Positions 12,075-26,300 of a stretch of DNA of 64,000 bases are shown here, one piece after another; position 1 is the stretch's first letter; every line of letters begins with the position of its first letter. The stretch is from assembly GCA_019614645.1 (NCBI GenBank), contig JABWDB010000004.1:11408001-11472000 (forward strand), given 5' to 3'. The translations under genes were made by a program, and so were the position numbers. The stretch comes from Stratiolaelaps scimitus. Lineage: Eukaryota > Arthropoda > Arachnida > Mesostigmata > Laelapidae. Below the pieces are notes generated by a model, which was not told where the DNA came from, made no database searches, and saw nothing but the letters and a program-made list of their open reading frames with translations.

Positions 12075-12180
12075 CAGGACTGGCTTGTGAAGGAGCCAGG
12101 ACGTGGGGACGGTCAGCACACGGGCTAGGACGAGGGAGAGGCAACAGCTGCGGGAGCAACAGAACGACGGCCCGACGGTC

Positions 12181-12202
12181 ATGGATGTCGAGAGGCCTAA
12201 CC
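12181..12202 (+). CDS. Candidate tiny first coding exon before donor GTGAGT
   Basis: An ATG at 12181, with G at +4, is followed by MDVERPN plus one base. It then meets a consensus splice donor, GTGAGT, at 12203-12208. About 250 bases upstream are GC-rich and purine-rich with a (GA)n tract, as in many 5' UTRs. No TATA box or downstream exon could be tied to it. It is an inference from the start-plus-donor arrangement only. Confidence 0.15.
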
Positions 12203-13200
12203 GTGAGTAGGCCTAACCACGTCTACCCAACTAGGGCCGAGCAGGACCAAGTGGACGGTAACATTAGGACCGGACGGAAAGAAGTATTCGGTATGATGAA
12301 GCCAGGTACGGAAGGGGGGTAGTGGGAGAAGCCAGCAATAACAACCTGCGACGACGACGGCGAGTACCGAACGCGTAGTGTCTCCAGTGAACTGAAGCCA
12401 GAACGGCGAGCGTACCCTAGACCGTATGTACAATGCCCGTGCTGGCCCGGTTAACCAGGCTGAATTTTCGTTTAGCACCATCGGCTTAGGTGAGAGGAGC
12501 ACTTCAGCAAGTAGCTCTCTGTCGGGGTGGGGAAAGAACAGGGCAACCTATCTAGACGTAACTAGAAAGGGCGCAAGATGGACCTCTTTTCGACAGCCGA
12601 GCGAATATCCCTATACGATGATTCAGGCGAGGAGACTGCGCCAGCACAGAGTTATCTTGCAGAATATTCTGCGGTCATGCAGCTCAAGCCGAGGCTTTGC
12701 ATATTTTAGTGCCGATGTTAACAAAGCGATGAACACCTCGAGTAAAGAGCATCACAGCCGTATTCTCTATGTGTAGCGTAATTAGCGGCGGATATTAGCT
12801 TTTAAAATCACTTCATCTGCTTGTCACAAATAGACAAAATCATTCGTATTATTGTACCGTTTTCAAGGATATTATTCACTAACAACGACACGGATTCATT
12901 GTTATCTATTGTACGTGGATGCAACGAAATTACCACTGAGTTTCGCTTCTATATGTCTTCAAGTCTGGAATGATCTGCCGTAGAATGCGCGTTCAAAACG
13001 CATACTCCGTTTTGCGTGTATACTGCTTTACACGTTCTCCTCGGTGAAAACGAATATAGTTATTGATAATACTGTGCAAATAGATCTATATTCAACGACA
13101 CGAGTAGCTCATGAAGTTGGACAGTCCGCCAACTACAGTATGACAACTGTAGTATGTAGGAATTTCGGCGATCAACTCAAGCACCATTATTGAAGAAGCC

Positions 13201-14170
13201 ATGAATCTGTGGTTGTGATCATGCAACCATCCGGGAAAAAGCTAGATGTCCCCATGGCCTTCGACGCAAGGGAAACGCATCGTTATCAACCTGGTGGGAC
13301 ACATCAGACGCGACAAATAAACTAATATTATCGGACACATCAACGAATCACACCAAGACACCGAGATCCCGCTCCGGGGAATCACCTCGCAGTAATTCGA
13401 TGCCCTCATGGAATCAGCCATAAGCCGACGATAGTGGTAGCATTTGCCGACACGATGTAACCGAGTGCTTTTTTTTGCCACCTAAATCGGTCTTTCGTTC
13501 TACCCATCAAGGCCACCCGAGCGGATAACGAACGCGGTCCGAGCGACTAATAATGCGGTAGGTAGACGAGACCACTGCATTTGATGAAACGCTCATGCTC
13601 AATGTGCGTCCAGCCATATGTGTAGCTAGCGGGGTGGGTGAGGACGGCCACCTGCAGATTCTAACAGAGAAAATCTGAGTACTGACTCGAGAGGACGTAT
13701 ACGACAAAACCTAACCTCCTGCAAAGGTTCACGTGACGTGAACGCTTAGGCAAACAAATGCTCTTGTCAAGTTAATGGGCACCCAAGTAAACTGTTTCAG
13801 AAACATGCGGACGGACAGCGGCAAAACAATCAGCGACCTTCACAGCAAAGCATAGCGGTATGAAAGGTCCTATTTTAATTTGAAAGCAGGTAGCAAAATG
13901 CGGAACGCGGTCGAGACAGAGAGATCGTATGCGTTGCACGAACCAGCATCTATACACGTCTCAAATACATGAAAAATGAGATACAGCCTTGGAAACAGTT
14001 GTATGATATTTGCCTGAAGTGCAGAAGAGCTCAAGATAGCCTGGCCGCGTGCAATTTTCAAGGTTTTACGGGCAGTCCCGATTGTGATAGCAATGTGGAA
14101 CATTGTAACATGACGACAGCGCGCAGACATCGCCGAGCCCGTTATGTAGTAATATGCTAAAATGGTTTCA
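13201..14170. other. Protein-like fragments in broken frames
   Basis: Plus-strand fragments such as AFDETLMLNVRPAICVASG (about 13579-13635), then GKTISDLHSK and YDICLKCRRAQDSLAACNF (about 14001-14057), read like protein. They are separated by stops and lie in different frames. This could be a decayed mobile element or pseudogene, or chance; I recognise no family. Confidence 0.2.
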
Positions 14171-17100
14171 TTTTAGCTATCTTTTTACAGTCGCGTGTAT
14201 CATACTTAGTAGAGCTGTGTTGTTTTCATCCTGGAAATCATTTGTCTTCATATCACTAGATACCACGTGTTTGGTGTGATATTCACACAGTTATTAGCTG
14301 GTATAGCTTAGTACGGTTTCTGGAGATTGGCATGTCCCTGGTGGTGTTCGTGCGTTTGACGAAAATTGCCTCGTCCACAAATAAATAAAAAACAAAAAAA
14401 GGTACAGTATATAAATAAAAAATAAACATGTTAACTACTACTTTTGAGACATCGGACAATTGTGCGTTATAGCGAAAATTTGCCGTATAGATATTCAATC
14501 ACTCATTTCTTGTCGCGTCGTCACGGCATGAGGTGACGCAGTGAACCTCAATGGAAACGTCTTGTATTCGATCATCACACATGAAAATGTACCCCCATTG
14601 TCTGACGGACACGCCATGGTAGAGAAAGTAATTGAAGCCTTAATTAATTTCAATGAGACCTGCCTATGGTATCGGTAAAGCCCCACCTGATGGCCCGATA
14701 AGCTCATTTATACGTTGATAGGTTCGACCCAATATTCCCACTTACCCTCATGATGTGATTATAACAGTGAGTAGCGCAGACGATACGGTGTGAAACCTGC
14801 AAGCTGACCAGTCTGGAGAGATGGCGGATATTTACACTTCGCCTTCGACAAAGCCTGCTTGCCCATAATTCATTTGTACGATATCGCACATGCAAACAAT
14901 GTTATCATTGGACAAATATTATCACGTATACTGCATTACAAATATATGAGATAACCAAATGTAAAAGCATCCATTGATACCAGTCGTATGGTCTACATAA
15001 ATATGTGGCCATAGCTGACAAAATGTAGGAGCAAGGTTCCTGAACGGCATGACCCAGCCGTTCAGGCTTTTGTCACCGCTGCAAGCGCCTATCTTAACCA
15101 ACACTCCACGATTGAAACACCCTCAAACGTGTGGAGTTGCTCAGCTCACCATGAAGGCACTCAGCATTCAATGCGGAGAAACCTTTCCGTATGTTTTATA
15201 TGACCGAAGTGTTGGGCTAAGCTAATGTGAGTGGGACAAATGGAGGTGCGTTTTTCCATTGCAGGCATTTACCTGCAAGCAACGGGGCTTTCCTCTTCGT
15301 TACGCTGTCCTTAATGTTCTCTCGACGCTCTTCGGCCTGCAGAGATAGGCCGGGCGACCCGACCAGTTTTATCTAATATTTCTCCTCCGAGAACGATGGA
15401 GGGGAGCGAGCCGCTGTTTCAATGCAAGGCCGACTAGTGCGCCGTATCGTCTCGGCGCGTCGTGGCAACAACTTCATTCCTTCTCGGAAGGTTAAGCTAA
15501 GTGACCTTAATGATAGCTCGCTCACCTCGTCGTAGTCGGCCACTGCCTCTTGACCGGCGCAGAAAGAAGGAAATTGCCTACCTGAAGCTCTTAGGCTCTG
15601 CTCCTCTCTGAACGGCAGCAGAGACCGAGAACCGCAGTTTCGCAGCAGCCCACCCCAGCCTAACTCAATCCAACCCAAACAGTCTTTATTACTGCACCCG
15701 CCCTTAACACCCATAGTCTAGTATTATTATCCTACTATTCCAATACGGGGGGCTACTCTGAAGAAAAAAAAAAGCGCCGGCGATGTGGAGTAGATTTTCA
15801 CCATTTCAGCTGCGATTGTGAAAAGCACCAGTGCGTGACTCGTCTTAGAAAGGGCTGCCGAGAGTAACTGTCAGAGTGAGATAAGCCCTCGCCTGACCCC
15901 TCAGAGAGCCGTAGAGAGTTCCCGCTATAAGTACGTATATCGGAGGGAACGCCAAGGGACGGGTATTTCTCGCATCAGGAGAATCTGCTATGTACGCTGT
16001 TACATCGCAAAGGCGGCCTCGATGAAAAAGTTGAACATTGAGGCCTGCTAATATCAGAGTGGAGTTCCTATCGAGGCAGTTCATGTGAGCGTTGACGCCT
16101 GTGTATAGGGACTTCAGGACAGGAACACCTGAAATTGTTCTGCCGCCATCCTCTTCGCCAGTTTGAGGATGTCTCCTTGGTCATCGGGCAATTATTGAGC
16201 GAATGAGTGAACGATCTACAGGGTTTAACGGGACAGACATTATGGCCTCAGGGCAACGCTAGAGTTACTTGAAGGAGCCGGTAGAAACGCCGCTTCAATT
16301 GACTAGTGCCGCTTAACCAGTAGTGCTCATGCGGCTCATGTTGTGCTCATGCTGAAAATGAGTACCCTGTCATCTTCCAAGATAGACCTTTACAAATAGA
16401 TAGGCTAACTTCAAAAGTTACGACATACCCTCCCCGATTGCGTGATATGAATATGTCTATCATATGGAAGGTACCGGCACGACTTTGTTTAAGAACCACG
16501 CGTTGATGAGTTATAATAATGTTGACCTTGTTTATAATACATATTCCTTGTGCTCAGCTTGTTCGAGCTGTATAATAATAACTATCGTATAGCTTCAAAC
16601 CTTGTTCATTCCACATATCGTGGTGATAGTATTAGTGGAAGGTATCATATGAAGTGGCCCCTTCAGAGAAGAAGACAGATTATACCATCATAAGCAAGAT
16701 CATGTAATTGATCCCCACATGACAACTTGCGAAGCTGTCGCGTCACAGATCATGTCGCTTATGTCGAATGTATCTACGTATGAATCGTATAATGTACCCG
16801 GACAAGACACATGACTACTCAACACTCGTAATTAAATAAAGAACGTAAGATATATACCTAAATGTATACGCGTCTATGATTCAAATCCCACAGGGATCGC
16901 ACGTGCGAACCGACGTGGTCGGGTACTTGCAGATTTGTACTTGCAGATATAGCTATTATGATTATTCTTTATTGTCTTAGTGAGACTCTAAATAGGCTAA
17001 ATAGGCTCAGTCGTTCGAAGTGTTGCTCCCAGCACCCAATGCCAGACTTCTGTGTATCCGAGTTGCATTTGGCGTTCAGTTAAACGCACAAGTGCACCCA

Positions 17101-17485
17101 ACGATCTTTGCTACGAAGCTAACGTTTCTGTAGAATGAGTGCTGGATGTCTTCAACATTTCTTTTTCAACAATTCTTTGCTTCAATCGAATACGTAGTGT
17201 CAGCTTTTGTTGAATAAATAAATACTAATATATTTATCTAACGATCGGCTTTCCAGTCCAGATGTTCTGTTCGTTTCGTCCTATGAAACAGCTTCTTTGT
17301 ACGTGTTGAATTCTATTAATGCATTCGTGTGAATGATTGCACCGTATCATCACAATGATACCGCAATTCTCATAATCCCATCAATGTTACACATTCTGTT
17401 GTAGGGACCAGACAAGCTTTGACAGCGTTCGCAGCTAGGCATGACCACAAAATAGAGACTGTAATAGCCAATGCGAAGGCTGGTG

Positions 17486-17501
17486 TATATATATATATAT
17501 A
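17486..17501. repeat. (TA)n microsatellite
   Basis: Short pure TA tract. Confidence 0.85.
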
Positions 17502-18872
17502 GGTGAGTTTATTATCAACTTTATATACTACAATTTGCTCTAGGTACTCACATCATAAAATAAATGGCTTATTCATAGGTTGCTTTCAGAGTAAATGAAT
17601 GAAAATTGATTGCCGTTTCCTAAGTTAGATAGACGACAAAGCAGTGGGCATTCAATGAATATATATGCACCCACCTCAGCGATGTTGAACTCGAAAAGTT
17701 ACGCCAACATAGAGGCTAAATGAATAGTTTATGCCATGCATTGTAACTGCAACTACAATAGTTAAAGGCTTTTAATTTTTTTGTGTTACCGTGAACTTAA
17801 GCATTGTATTATAAAATTGTAGTTTCGTCAATACACCGCAATATGAATGAATGAATAAATATTGATAACATATACAGCACCAAGTAGCCACTGAACGAGA
17901 GACGTGACAAAGAAACATCGATAAAAAATAGACCTTATTGACAGATTAACACGTTGCACAAATCCGCCAGCAAAAATGTGATCTAGAATCATCATGAAAG
18001 ATTATCTCGTTTCGACGGTTTAGTGCTTTATTAAAATGAGCTCAATCATGATATTATCTTCATGAATCGGTCACAGCCGTGTACCCACTTAAAGACAATC
18101 AAATGTATAAAGCTGTATTGGATTTGGCTTTGCCACAAGGTCCTTTAAGTACAGACCGAAGTAAATCCTTCCTATGCCTTATCAGCGATGCCACCACCCC
18201 ATAAACTGCTCATACGCAGTTGTGTGTGACTCACTAAACATGACACAGCCCTCATTCGCTTCACATTACAACGCTACCCAGATCAACCTGCGACCCCTCA
18301 TAGTACCAGACATAGCCGGAGCTCGGACCCAATACGCTCTAGTGATACCATCATGATCACCACCAGGTGACATCAGGCTAGGAAACACCTATTCCACTAG
18401 GACTAGTAGCGGGTGTGCGAATGGATTGAGTGACCAAAAGTTGTAAAAGAAGTTCTCGATTAGAAAACAAAAGGAGAAAGAGGAAGTAAACCACCACGCC
18501 CTTACCACCAACTGTCGTCTAAACAGCGTTGTACAGCGGCAAGGAACTCGGGTACGCCCCGCCTACTCGTTCTAGTAGCGGAATACAGCAGAATAAACGT
18601 TACCTTGTTCGCAAGTGGTATACGAACGGCGAGTAGGACCGACGACTATTTAGTATATTACATATACATATAAAGGGAAGGAGAGAGAGAGAGGCACGCA
18701 ACTTTGCAGCATCAAGAGACTAAAGCCCAGAGAGCCAAACTTTGCGGGCGTACCGATCTATGTATTACACGTGAGGGAGGAAGACAGCTCGTAGATGCAG
18801 TTAACACCTGTTTCGCGGAGCGAGGGGTGAGCTACAGGTATCTACTACAAACACAAACGTACACACGTAATG

Positions 18873-18891
18873 TATATATATATATATATAT
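18873..18891. repeat. (TA)n microsatellite
   Basis: Short pure TA tract running into TGTGTA. Confidence 0.85.
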
Positions 18892-19918
18892 GTGTATTAC
18901 AGATCTGTCGCGGAAAGCTCTGTCAGGCTATGGTCAGATATCGGAAACGCCTTATAAGGTACTTTTTACATACAGCTATAAAACAATTCTATTTGTATCA
19001 CACATCTTCGCTATTGTGGAAAGTGTGTGATATAATAGAATTACATTGTAACTGTATGTGTGTATACCCCTTTTTAGGGAAATATGTAAGAGACGGCTCA
19101 CGTTCAATATGCGGTGGACAGACTCCAAGCGGTTAATGCGCTATAAGTGCAAATGAGACAGATAGATACATATAACAGCTCCCAAGGCCGTCGTAGAGCG
19201 CGAATCAATAGCACAAAACCCTCACCTCCTCTGACCCAAGTCAGTTAGCTGCTGCTAATAGTTATCATCATGGTGCTATCATTGCAATATCCACTCTCTA
19301 TTAATTCGCTATAGAGAGTGGACGGCGTACATGTATGGAGGAACGGGTGCCGACATATTCGATCCACAGAGGAGAGTATATCGAATGAGCTTCAGCAGAC
19401 CCCGTGCAAGGTACGGCTGTTGACAGAAGCTATGCAACGGAACGAGGAAAGCGAAATGGACGCGGAGATGAATAAATCGGTGACATCGGTACAGATTGAA
19501 AGCCGGATGACGAAACGGTCACACTCGAGAGCTACTACGAGCAACGCGTGCAACTTCGAGCATTGGTTTACTCAGTCGTGTCAATCTCTAAGTTTACAAC
19601 TTTGAAACTCACTAGACTATGCAGCCTTGAATAGCCTCAATGTATGGAGGAGGCACATGCACAGAGGAAGCCCCCGCTGGACAAGGCGTATAGCAACCGT
19701 TGAGCTTGCGGGTTTATCAATGCAGCTGGTTAGGTATATTTTTATGTGGCGTTTACTAATAGAAATACCGACCGGTATTCGGTGGTGCTCGACACCCACA
19801 TTTGGCGACAGAAAATCGGACTACCTCGACACTCGAGTTGTGTACAACGATAAAGCATTTATATACGCATAGGGTGCAGGAGCAATTCATCACACGGTAC
19901 AATGCTCTACTTTCTCTG

Positions 19919-19942
19919 TATATATATATATATATATATATA
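19919..19942. repeat. (TA)n microsatellite
   Basis: Pure TA tract of 24 bases. Confidence 0.9.
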
Positions 19943-21559
19943 CATTTATGTATTAGTTATTTTTTGATACTCAAACATGTGAAAGTTTGCGGGTTTAGAT
20001 TACCGTTCCCATTAATTCAACCCACGTTCATTGAGCCAAGCAAGCATAACCCATCGCAGTGCACCGCATCCCCAAATATCCCTTAGCTATCGCTTAGCAC
20101 TGCTTCCATGAGCGAGTCGTGCCGAGTCCCTCATCTAAAAATGTACCCACTCGAGAGACATGAGATAAATGGACAACCGACTGCTCACAGGTGCGCATGG
20201 GTGCGATGTTTTATAGATATAAATTAACCTTCGCAGCGAATAAATGATTTACCTAAATGCAATTATTTTTTAATTTGTTGATTCACCCGCTGGTGGGACA
20301 TTTGAGATATTCAGAAAGATCTTTCATAACCTGGTACTGAGTTCACAAAGACATCATTCGAGTAGTTCAGTCAAATTTCCCCATGCATATATTATAAATA
20401 ATTCCGACTTTGAAACTTAATTGAACACCAACTCGTATTTCATCATTATGTCCTGTTAAAGGGGAACGACTACATAATTTGTGTTCATACGAGATGTCTG
20501 CCCTACACGTATACCACGGTATGATGTCCTTGAAACGGATTCCAGCACATGAACTTTGTCCACACAGTAAACCTGTAGAAATCGAGCGAGACAAATTATG
20601 ATGAAACACTGGAAACAAGCGCGGTAGCTAGGGCAGTGTCTTAGGTTCAGTCGTCCGGTGGAACTTAAAACTACAGATAAAAGAAATAGCACAGTCACGT
20701 GCTATTAGATATTTTATAATGGTGACATAACTGCTATCGTCTAATGCGATAGGATCCCTTCGAGAGAAAACGCAAAGAAGGCTCAATCCAAGTTCAGTCG
20801 AAACAGCCAGTACAGAGTAGAGACTGGAAGTCAAAGCTTCGCTGCCCTTCAACGAGCGCTTTGTACGTTTTCAGCTATAGATAATTCTTGCAAGCGATCA
20901 TGCTGTATCGAGTTAGCTGTCTCTGTGTGATCTTTACGGCAAAGAGCTTTTTCGAAACATTTATTTCACGCCTTGCGTGAAGTGCGAGAATGTTTACTTT
21001 AAAAAATATTTAGGGGAAAAGCCTGCTGGGCGTGTACAGTAGTTGGGGGTAACGAGCCGATCGAACTATACAAGCCACCGTTCAACATATTAGCTCCATT
21101 GCACAACTTCATTTCAAGGCCTGTGTGGGCAAGGTATTTTCCTTAGGGGCCGACTAAGCTGACTATCTTAACACGTCCGATCGCGGAAGTCTTCTCACAG
21201 AACACAGTTACAGGGGCTTACATGTATTATTTGTTGGCCATGACTAATTTAGCCCTCCACGAGTTAGGTCTTCCAGTGACGACAGCTCCATGAATGACGA
21301 GGTGCCGAGAGTTGGAAATAGCGAGGCAGTTAGCCACTTGAAACCAGATCCTTGGGCGGATTCAAGGTGCCGTTGTCATACCAAGTGACGTTAGGCCCAG
21401 ATCTTGTCAGCCCTGACGGGGTCTGACCAACAACGCATTTAGGCTTTCCGGCGGTGCCGACGGCGGAGTGTACAGTAAAGCCTCTCTGATCGCAGATTGG
21501 ACAGGCGCAGAGATATTATACTCTTAGTCGACTCAGTGTGGTCGTGAAATGCATTAGTG

Positions 21560-21573
21560 ACACACACACACAC
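21560..21573. repeat. (CA)n microsatellite
   Basis: Short CA repeat. Confidence 0.8.
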
Positions 21574-23322
21574 TCCTAAGGTGATATTCGCGTACACCAT
21601 ATAGAAGTCTGTCTAATCCGAGCATTCGATCTAACACTATCCCTTCTGGAAGATCTCCACGAGAGCTCAGTTACAGTAAGCAGCTAAGCAGTAGAAAGCT
21701 GCTGGGGAAAAATATTAAACAAATACGTTTTTTTTGTTCAACTCTCACGGACTTCTAGTCATAAACGTTCATACCTCCCAAATAGGTATCGTTGAAGAAC
21801 CTTAATAATTGTAATAATAAAAACACGTCTAGAAGTGGCTTGTCGGTAGCAGCGCTACGATTAGTGCATATCGCTAACACTTGTCATCGTTTTGCAGACC
21901 GGATCAAATACAGTGATTAATCCACGGCCGAATGCACCACACTCGCTGCGCTATGTCGGTTTGTTACCACGGCGTACGGTGGCCCTAGTAATTTAATCAG
22001 CAGGACGACCTGAAACTCTGCTAATAAATGGTCCCTAGAAGATGCAGACGACCACGCCATGCGACAGGTTCAGGGCACACTGTAGGTGCAGTGCATAACC
22101 GATACAGTAAAGTAATACTTGGGTTCACGTAAGGTCGCCTGGATTACCAAGGTCCTAAGGGCAGATTTGGTCGAAATCCGTGAAAATATTCAATCAAAAT
22201 TAATGACTGAAGATAGTTAATGGTTGTGTAAGAAAACAAATTTGTTGAGTGAGTGATAAAGGAGATCAAGGAAAATGTGTGTGACGAAAATGTCGCCGGC
22301 CGGTTTACTTCATCGCTTTGATAAAGTGGAACAATTACGGCGTTAATCGATACATTGTCTGTCTCGAGCGGAATTTGTAATGAGGTCATCCATTTTCAAA
22401 CCACCTCTTGCAGAACTTCCCCCCACCCATCAGTGATCTCGACGTATATTCGAACATACGAAAAAGTTGCCCCAATTATCATGGGCGCCTAAACGAATTG
22501 TTTACCCACTCGTTGCCTCGAACTTTAAGGGTACATAGGCGATACGTAATTCCACAGGACAGGGGAACGCTGGCGAGCGAACCATCTACTCTCCTTTGGA
22601 GGTCTACCTGTGACAGCGTAGCAATAGCTGGCGACAAAATATAATATCAACGAAGAACTAGTACGCGTACATATCTCACTATCCTCTATGTGTGCTCGGG
22701 CGTCACATTTCCTCTTCCGAGGGATGATACATGCGGCGGTGTTGCAGAGGAGCACTAGAGATAGCGAGGATTGTGTATGAGAGAGTCATAGGCCCCTCCC
22801 TCTGTCCTCCAGTACCATTCCCTTCCTCGGCGTCTTCAACCAGCCATCAGTCCCACTTGCTTTGTCTACACTATTCGGAAGCACCACATACATCCAGTGG
22901 TGGTCTTGGCTGGGAGGCAGGCAGACAGCCAGACAGGCCCCATTAGTAGGTCGCGTCCTGCCAACGGCTCGTGGTGCCGGGGCCAACCGCCACTGGTGCG
23001 CGCACCCCTATTCCCAGCAGCTCCTCTTTCTCAGCGGTCCCGTCGTTGTCGTCATCGTCTTTCATCCAGGGTCGTTTGTCGTGGTCGTCACCGCTACCGC
23101 TGCTCACAAAGCGGATTACTTATAAGTTGGATGACGAGCTTATTCTATTCCCGTAACGATAGAGGGAAACAGAGAAAGGCAGGAAGATAGAAAGAGAGGA
23201 AAACCCGTAGTAGCGCAATGGCGGTTAAGGGCCGTCTTGCGGTCATGCATGCATTGTGCTGCTCCTACCACTACGGCTACTACTCATGGCAGCGTATCGT
23301 ATGCGAGCTGAAATAAAGTGGA

Positions 23323-23348
23323 AGAGAGAGAGAGAGAGAGAGAGAGAG
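23323..23348. repeat. (GA)n microsatellite
   Basis: Pure GA tract of about 26 bases. Confidence 0.92.
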
Positions 23349-23349
23349 G

Positions 23350-26300
23350 TAAGGTGGGGATTCTCAAGATCCAGCAGCTGCCGTAGCAATCGTTTCAACT
23401 TATAAGAGAACAAAACGAGAGCGGGAAAGCCCGCACTGAAACAATAATAACAATAACATAGAGCCGAATAAGGCCAAGGTAAAAGGTGCCTGTCCAATAC
23501 ACATTTAATAACGGTGTAGTTTGGAAAGAGCTGTAACGCACTCGAGATATATGTACTAAGCACAGCTGATGATTTTCTTACCCATAGATGCTATGAACGC
23601 CACCGAAATTTAATGCGCCAGTGTGATTGGAATTGCTCCAAAGATACAATTCCTATTCCCACAGGTGTTATCTCTTTTGCTTCAAAACTAGGCAATAGGT
23701 TTTTAAACCTATTAAGCTCCACCCTCCAGACGTATAGGACAGGACGCTGGTCCATTGACTGTTTGTTGAGCCTCTCCGATGATCTAGCTTCTTGCTACAC
23801 ATTTTTTTCTACAAATTTATGCATGACGGGTCGTCCCTGCTACATTACTAATGGCTAAGCAATCTGGGCAATGAATACTCTTTGGCAAGAGAACACACCA
23901 TTTGTTTAGCACAACGCCAGTTGGCCCCGCCATCTCGTGCAGGATCATTAGGCGGAGGGGTGAGAGTAGGAGGCAGTATGACAACATTTGGCATAAAGTC
24001 ATCTCCATTTTTTCTCCGACAAAGATTTCCCTGGGGACCCGTGTCAAGTTCAAAAATGACTCGGAACTAGATACGAATTGGTGAGTACGAGACAAGCACT
24101 ACTGACTGCGTGAGCCAAATTGATCATATATTATATCGTGCATAAGCGTGCTACTTTTATGACGTTCATTAAGTCTTCTCGGGATTGTGAATAAGTATGA
24201 CTATTGATAGTTGGTTTGAGTCACGACACCAAAACGGAAAGCCTAATGTTACATGCATCGAGCCATATGTGAAATCGCTCCTAAAGACAACAAAATTGCT
24301 ATATAGGGTGTTCGAAAACTCACGCCAACGTATGACCTGCAACACCGAGACAAAAATCCAGCCGCGTACAGCTAGCGTGGTTGCGCTAATTTTTTAACCC
24401 TTGCAAACACGAGGATTTGTGTTTGGTGGCGAACGTCCTAAGGGCTAGTGTTTACTAGACAACCTCACAGATAACCGAACTCCATGTTTGCCGATTTTTC
24501 AGTCGCTCTCGGGTTGACTACAAGACGTGATTCTTGGATAGCAGACTTGACACAAACGGTGTTATGTTCAGTGGTAGGTGCGATTGAGTTTGGTTACTAA
24601 CTGGTAACAAAATTCGTCCGGCCATACGACGAGGTGGTGCTTCAAATACAGTTGTTCCCGCTCATATATTTATATATATATAGCACATTCCGAGTGCCGT
24701 ACTATTTCCGTATAGCCTTATCGCTGCCGACAGAAGAGCTAATGCTAGAGAACGTATATACGTTTTTATGCCTATGCTCGATCTTAGTGGTCAGTGAGCA
24801 TTTCGCCAGCATCCATACCTGCCGCCGTACGAACGTGCCGACATGCCTTGGGTTTATCTATGCTAAATGCATACTATTTTAATGCGTAGTATTTCCACAA
24901 TGGTTGGTGGCAGTATCTTCAAAGAGATACATGGGCCACACCCATAGACATTTATATAAGACTACACATTGATTATGCCATTGAGTACTCTGCCAAAATT
25001 GAATGTCATTTTTGGAATTTGGCGGACTGATCTTAGGCAAAACGCCAACGGCGGACTAATTTTCACAGTGCTATAGCGACTGTGATGACATCGGTTACAC
25101 TTCAGTTCACACGAATCGATATTCTCTTCAACTGTCGATCGAAATACAATTAATAATCGTCGCTACGAACGTGGTGCTTGGTAACGCACCCTATCATCCG
25201 TTCAATGACAAAATAGAGAAAACCCTTTTATTTGTCTGAGTGTACCTTGTCACGTTTCGTCATCTATTATATTTAAATTACTCAGGTGACACTGCCCCAG
25301 CTTCACTCGCTGTTAGTCTGCTAATGAGAGGGCAGCGTCTCCTTTCCGGAGGCCAAATCCGTGCAAGGGCCAGGCCCGAAGGAGCAAGTCATCGTGGGAG
25401 AGACGGATGGGAACCACCGGGAATGGGGCGAGCCAGTCTGAGCCCGATTCGACTCGACGACCGACAAAGCCGACAATATCATAGACAAATGATATTAGCA
25501 TCGATGAGTCGTCGTCGGCGGCCTTCTTCGCTCTCGGCAATTGAGTTTTGTCGCTGAGCTGTGTGCAAAAGAGCGCGAACGATTCTGCTCAGCCGGTGCC
25601 ACGAGCAGAACATCAAATGACACCTTTTGCCCAAAAGGGTCTGCTGCTGCTGCTGTCGACGGGTCGACGTATTGCCTATGGGTGGCAGCCGAACGAGCAA
25701 TCAAGCTCTTATTAGGGGTAGCATCTGATATGAAATGAAGGTCCAAGTTGCCTCCATTCATATGCTTCGTGGATATGACATTTTACGTTAGCCATGTAAC
25801 GCTGCTATTGTTGGTAGAAATCAGAATATGCGATGAATAATAGTAAACGTGAATTTAATAAGAAAAATAGTAATAGCAGGTGGTCGGTGACTGGTTTCGT
25901 GCTCTGGAAGTTCAATTTGCTGCCGATTGGACAATGCACATCAGTTCGTCCAAATCCGGCCAGAGTGATCCCAGCTTGGCACGTGCTAAGAAGCGCAAGG
26001 ACTTTGCAAGAACGCTAATCTGCTAGTGGACAATCACTGCTTTACGTATGTAAGGTACGGGTAAATCCACTCCACTCCAGCGCTCGCATAGACCTTTTCC
26101 CCAGATATATATATATATATACTGAGACAAGTTGCATCGACCTACTAATGGAAATGCGAGAGCTGTATAAAGTTGGCGCTTAGAGAAGACCCCGATGCCT
26201 AACTCTAGTAAGTTTATATTATTCTACCAAGACAAGTCTTGTATTTCCTAGCGGGAGCTGTATATCGATGAGCTGGGATGGTCTGCGCCCTTGCATAGAT

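Larger units (their letters stand above)
9257..13200. other. Mostly featureless; GC-rich patch 11.5-12.6 kb
   Basis: A perfect small palindrome, GGCTCCCTTGGGAGCC, lies near 10173-10188. From about 11500 to 12600 GC rises, with purine-rich strands and a GA repeat, and there is a possible first exon at 12181. Nothing else can be supported. Confidence 0.4.
14171..23300. other. Long stretch with no supported gene
   Basis: AT-rich DNA with several small hairpins (15039-15066, 19290-19322, 20965-20981) and microsatellites. The frames at 19318-19605 and 19627-19872 on the plus strand are open, but have no splice support and no recognised family. 22.7-23.1 kb is GC-rich with low-complexity frames. 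Confidence 0.4.

Noticed and set aside
13262..13320. STWWD-like peptide suggesting a third mariner copy
   Set aside because: A short resemblance to the WWD block at 6.99-7.01 kb was seen, but no DNA or catalytic motifs follow in order.
15039..15066. GC-rich 10-bp hairpin followed by TTTT, terminator-like
   Set aside because: This is a bacterial-type signal. The window shows no bacterial gene organisation, and nothing is transcribed towards it that I can support.
19290..19322. 12-bp hairpin TCCACTCTCTAT/ATAGAGAGTGGA
   Set aside because: The purine/pyrimidine arms resemble local GA/CT repeats, so chance pairing is likely.
22862..23125. 87-codon plus-strand frame with Val-rich end
   Set aside because: It is driven by GTC/GTT repeats in a GC-rich patch, and three phases are open at once.
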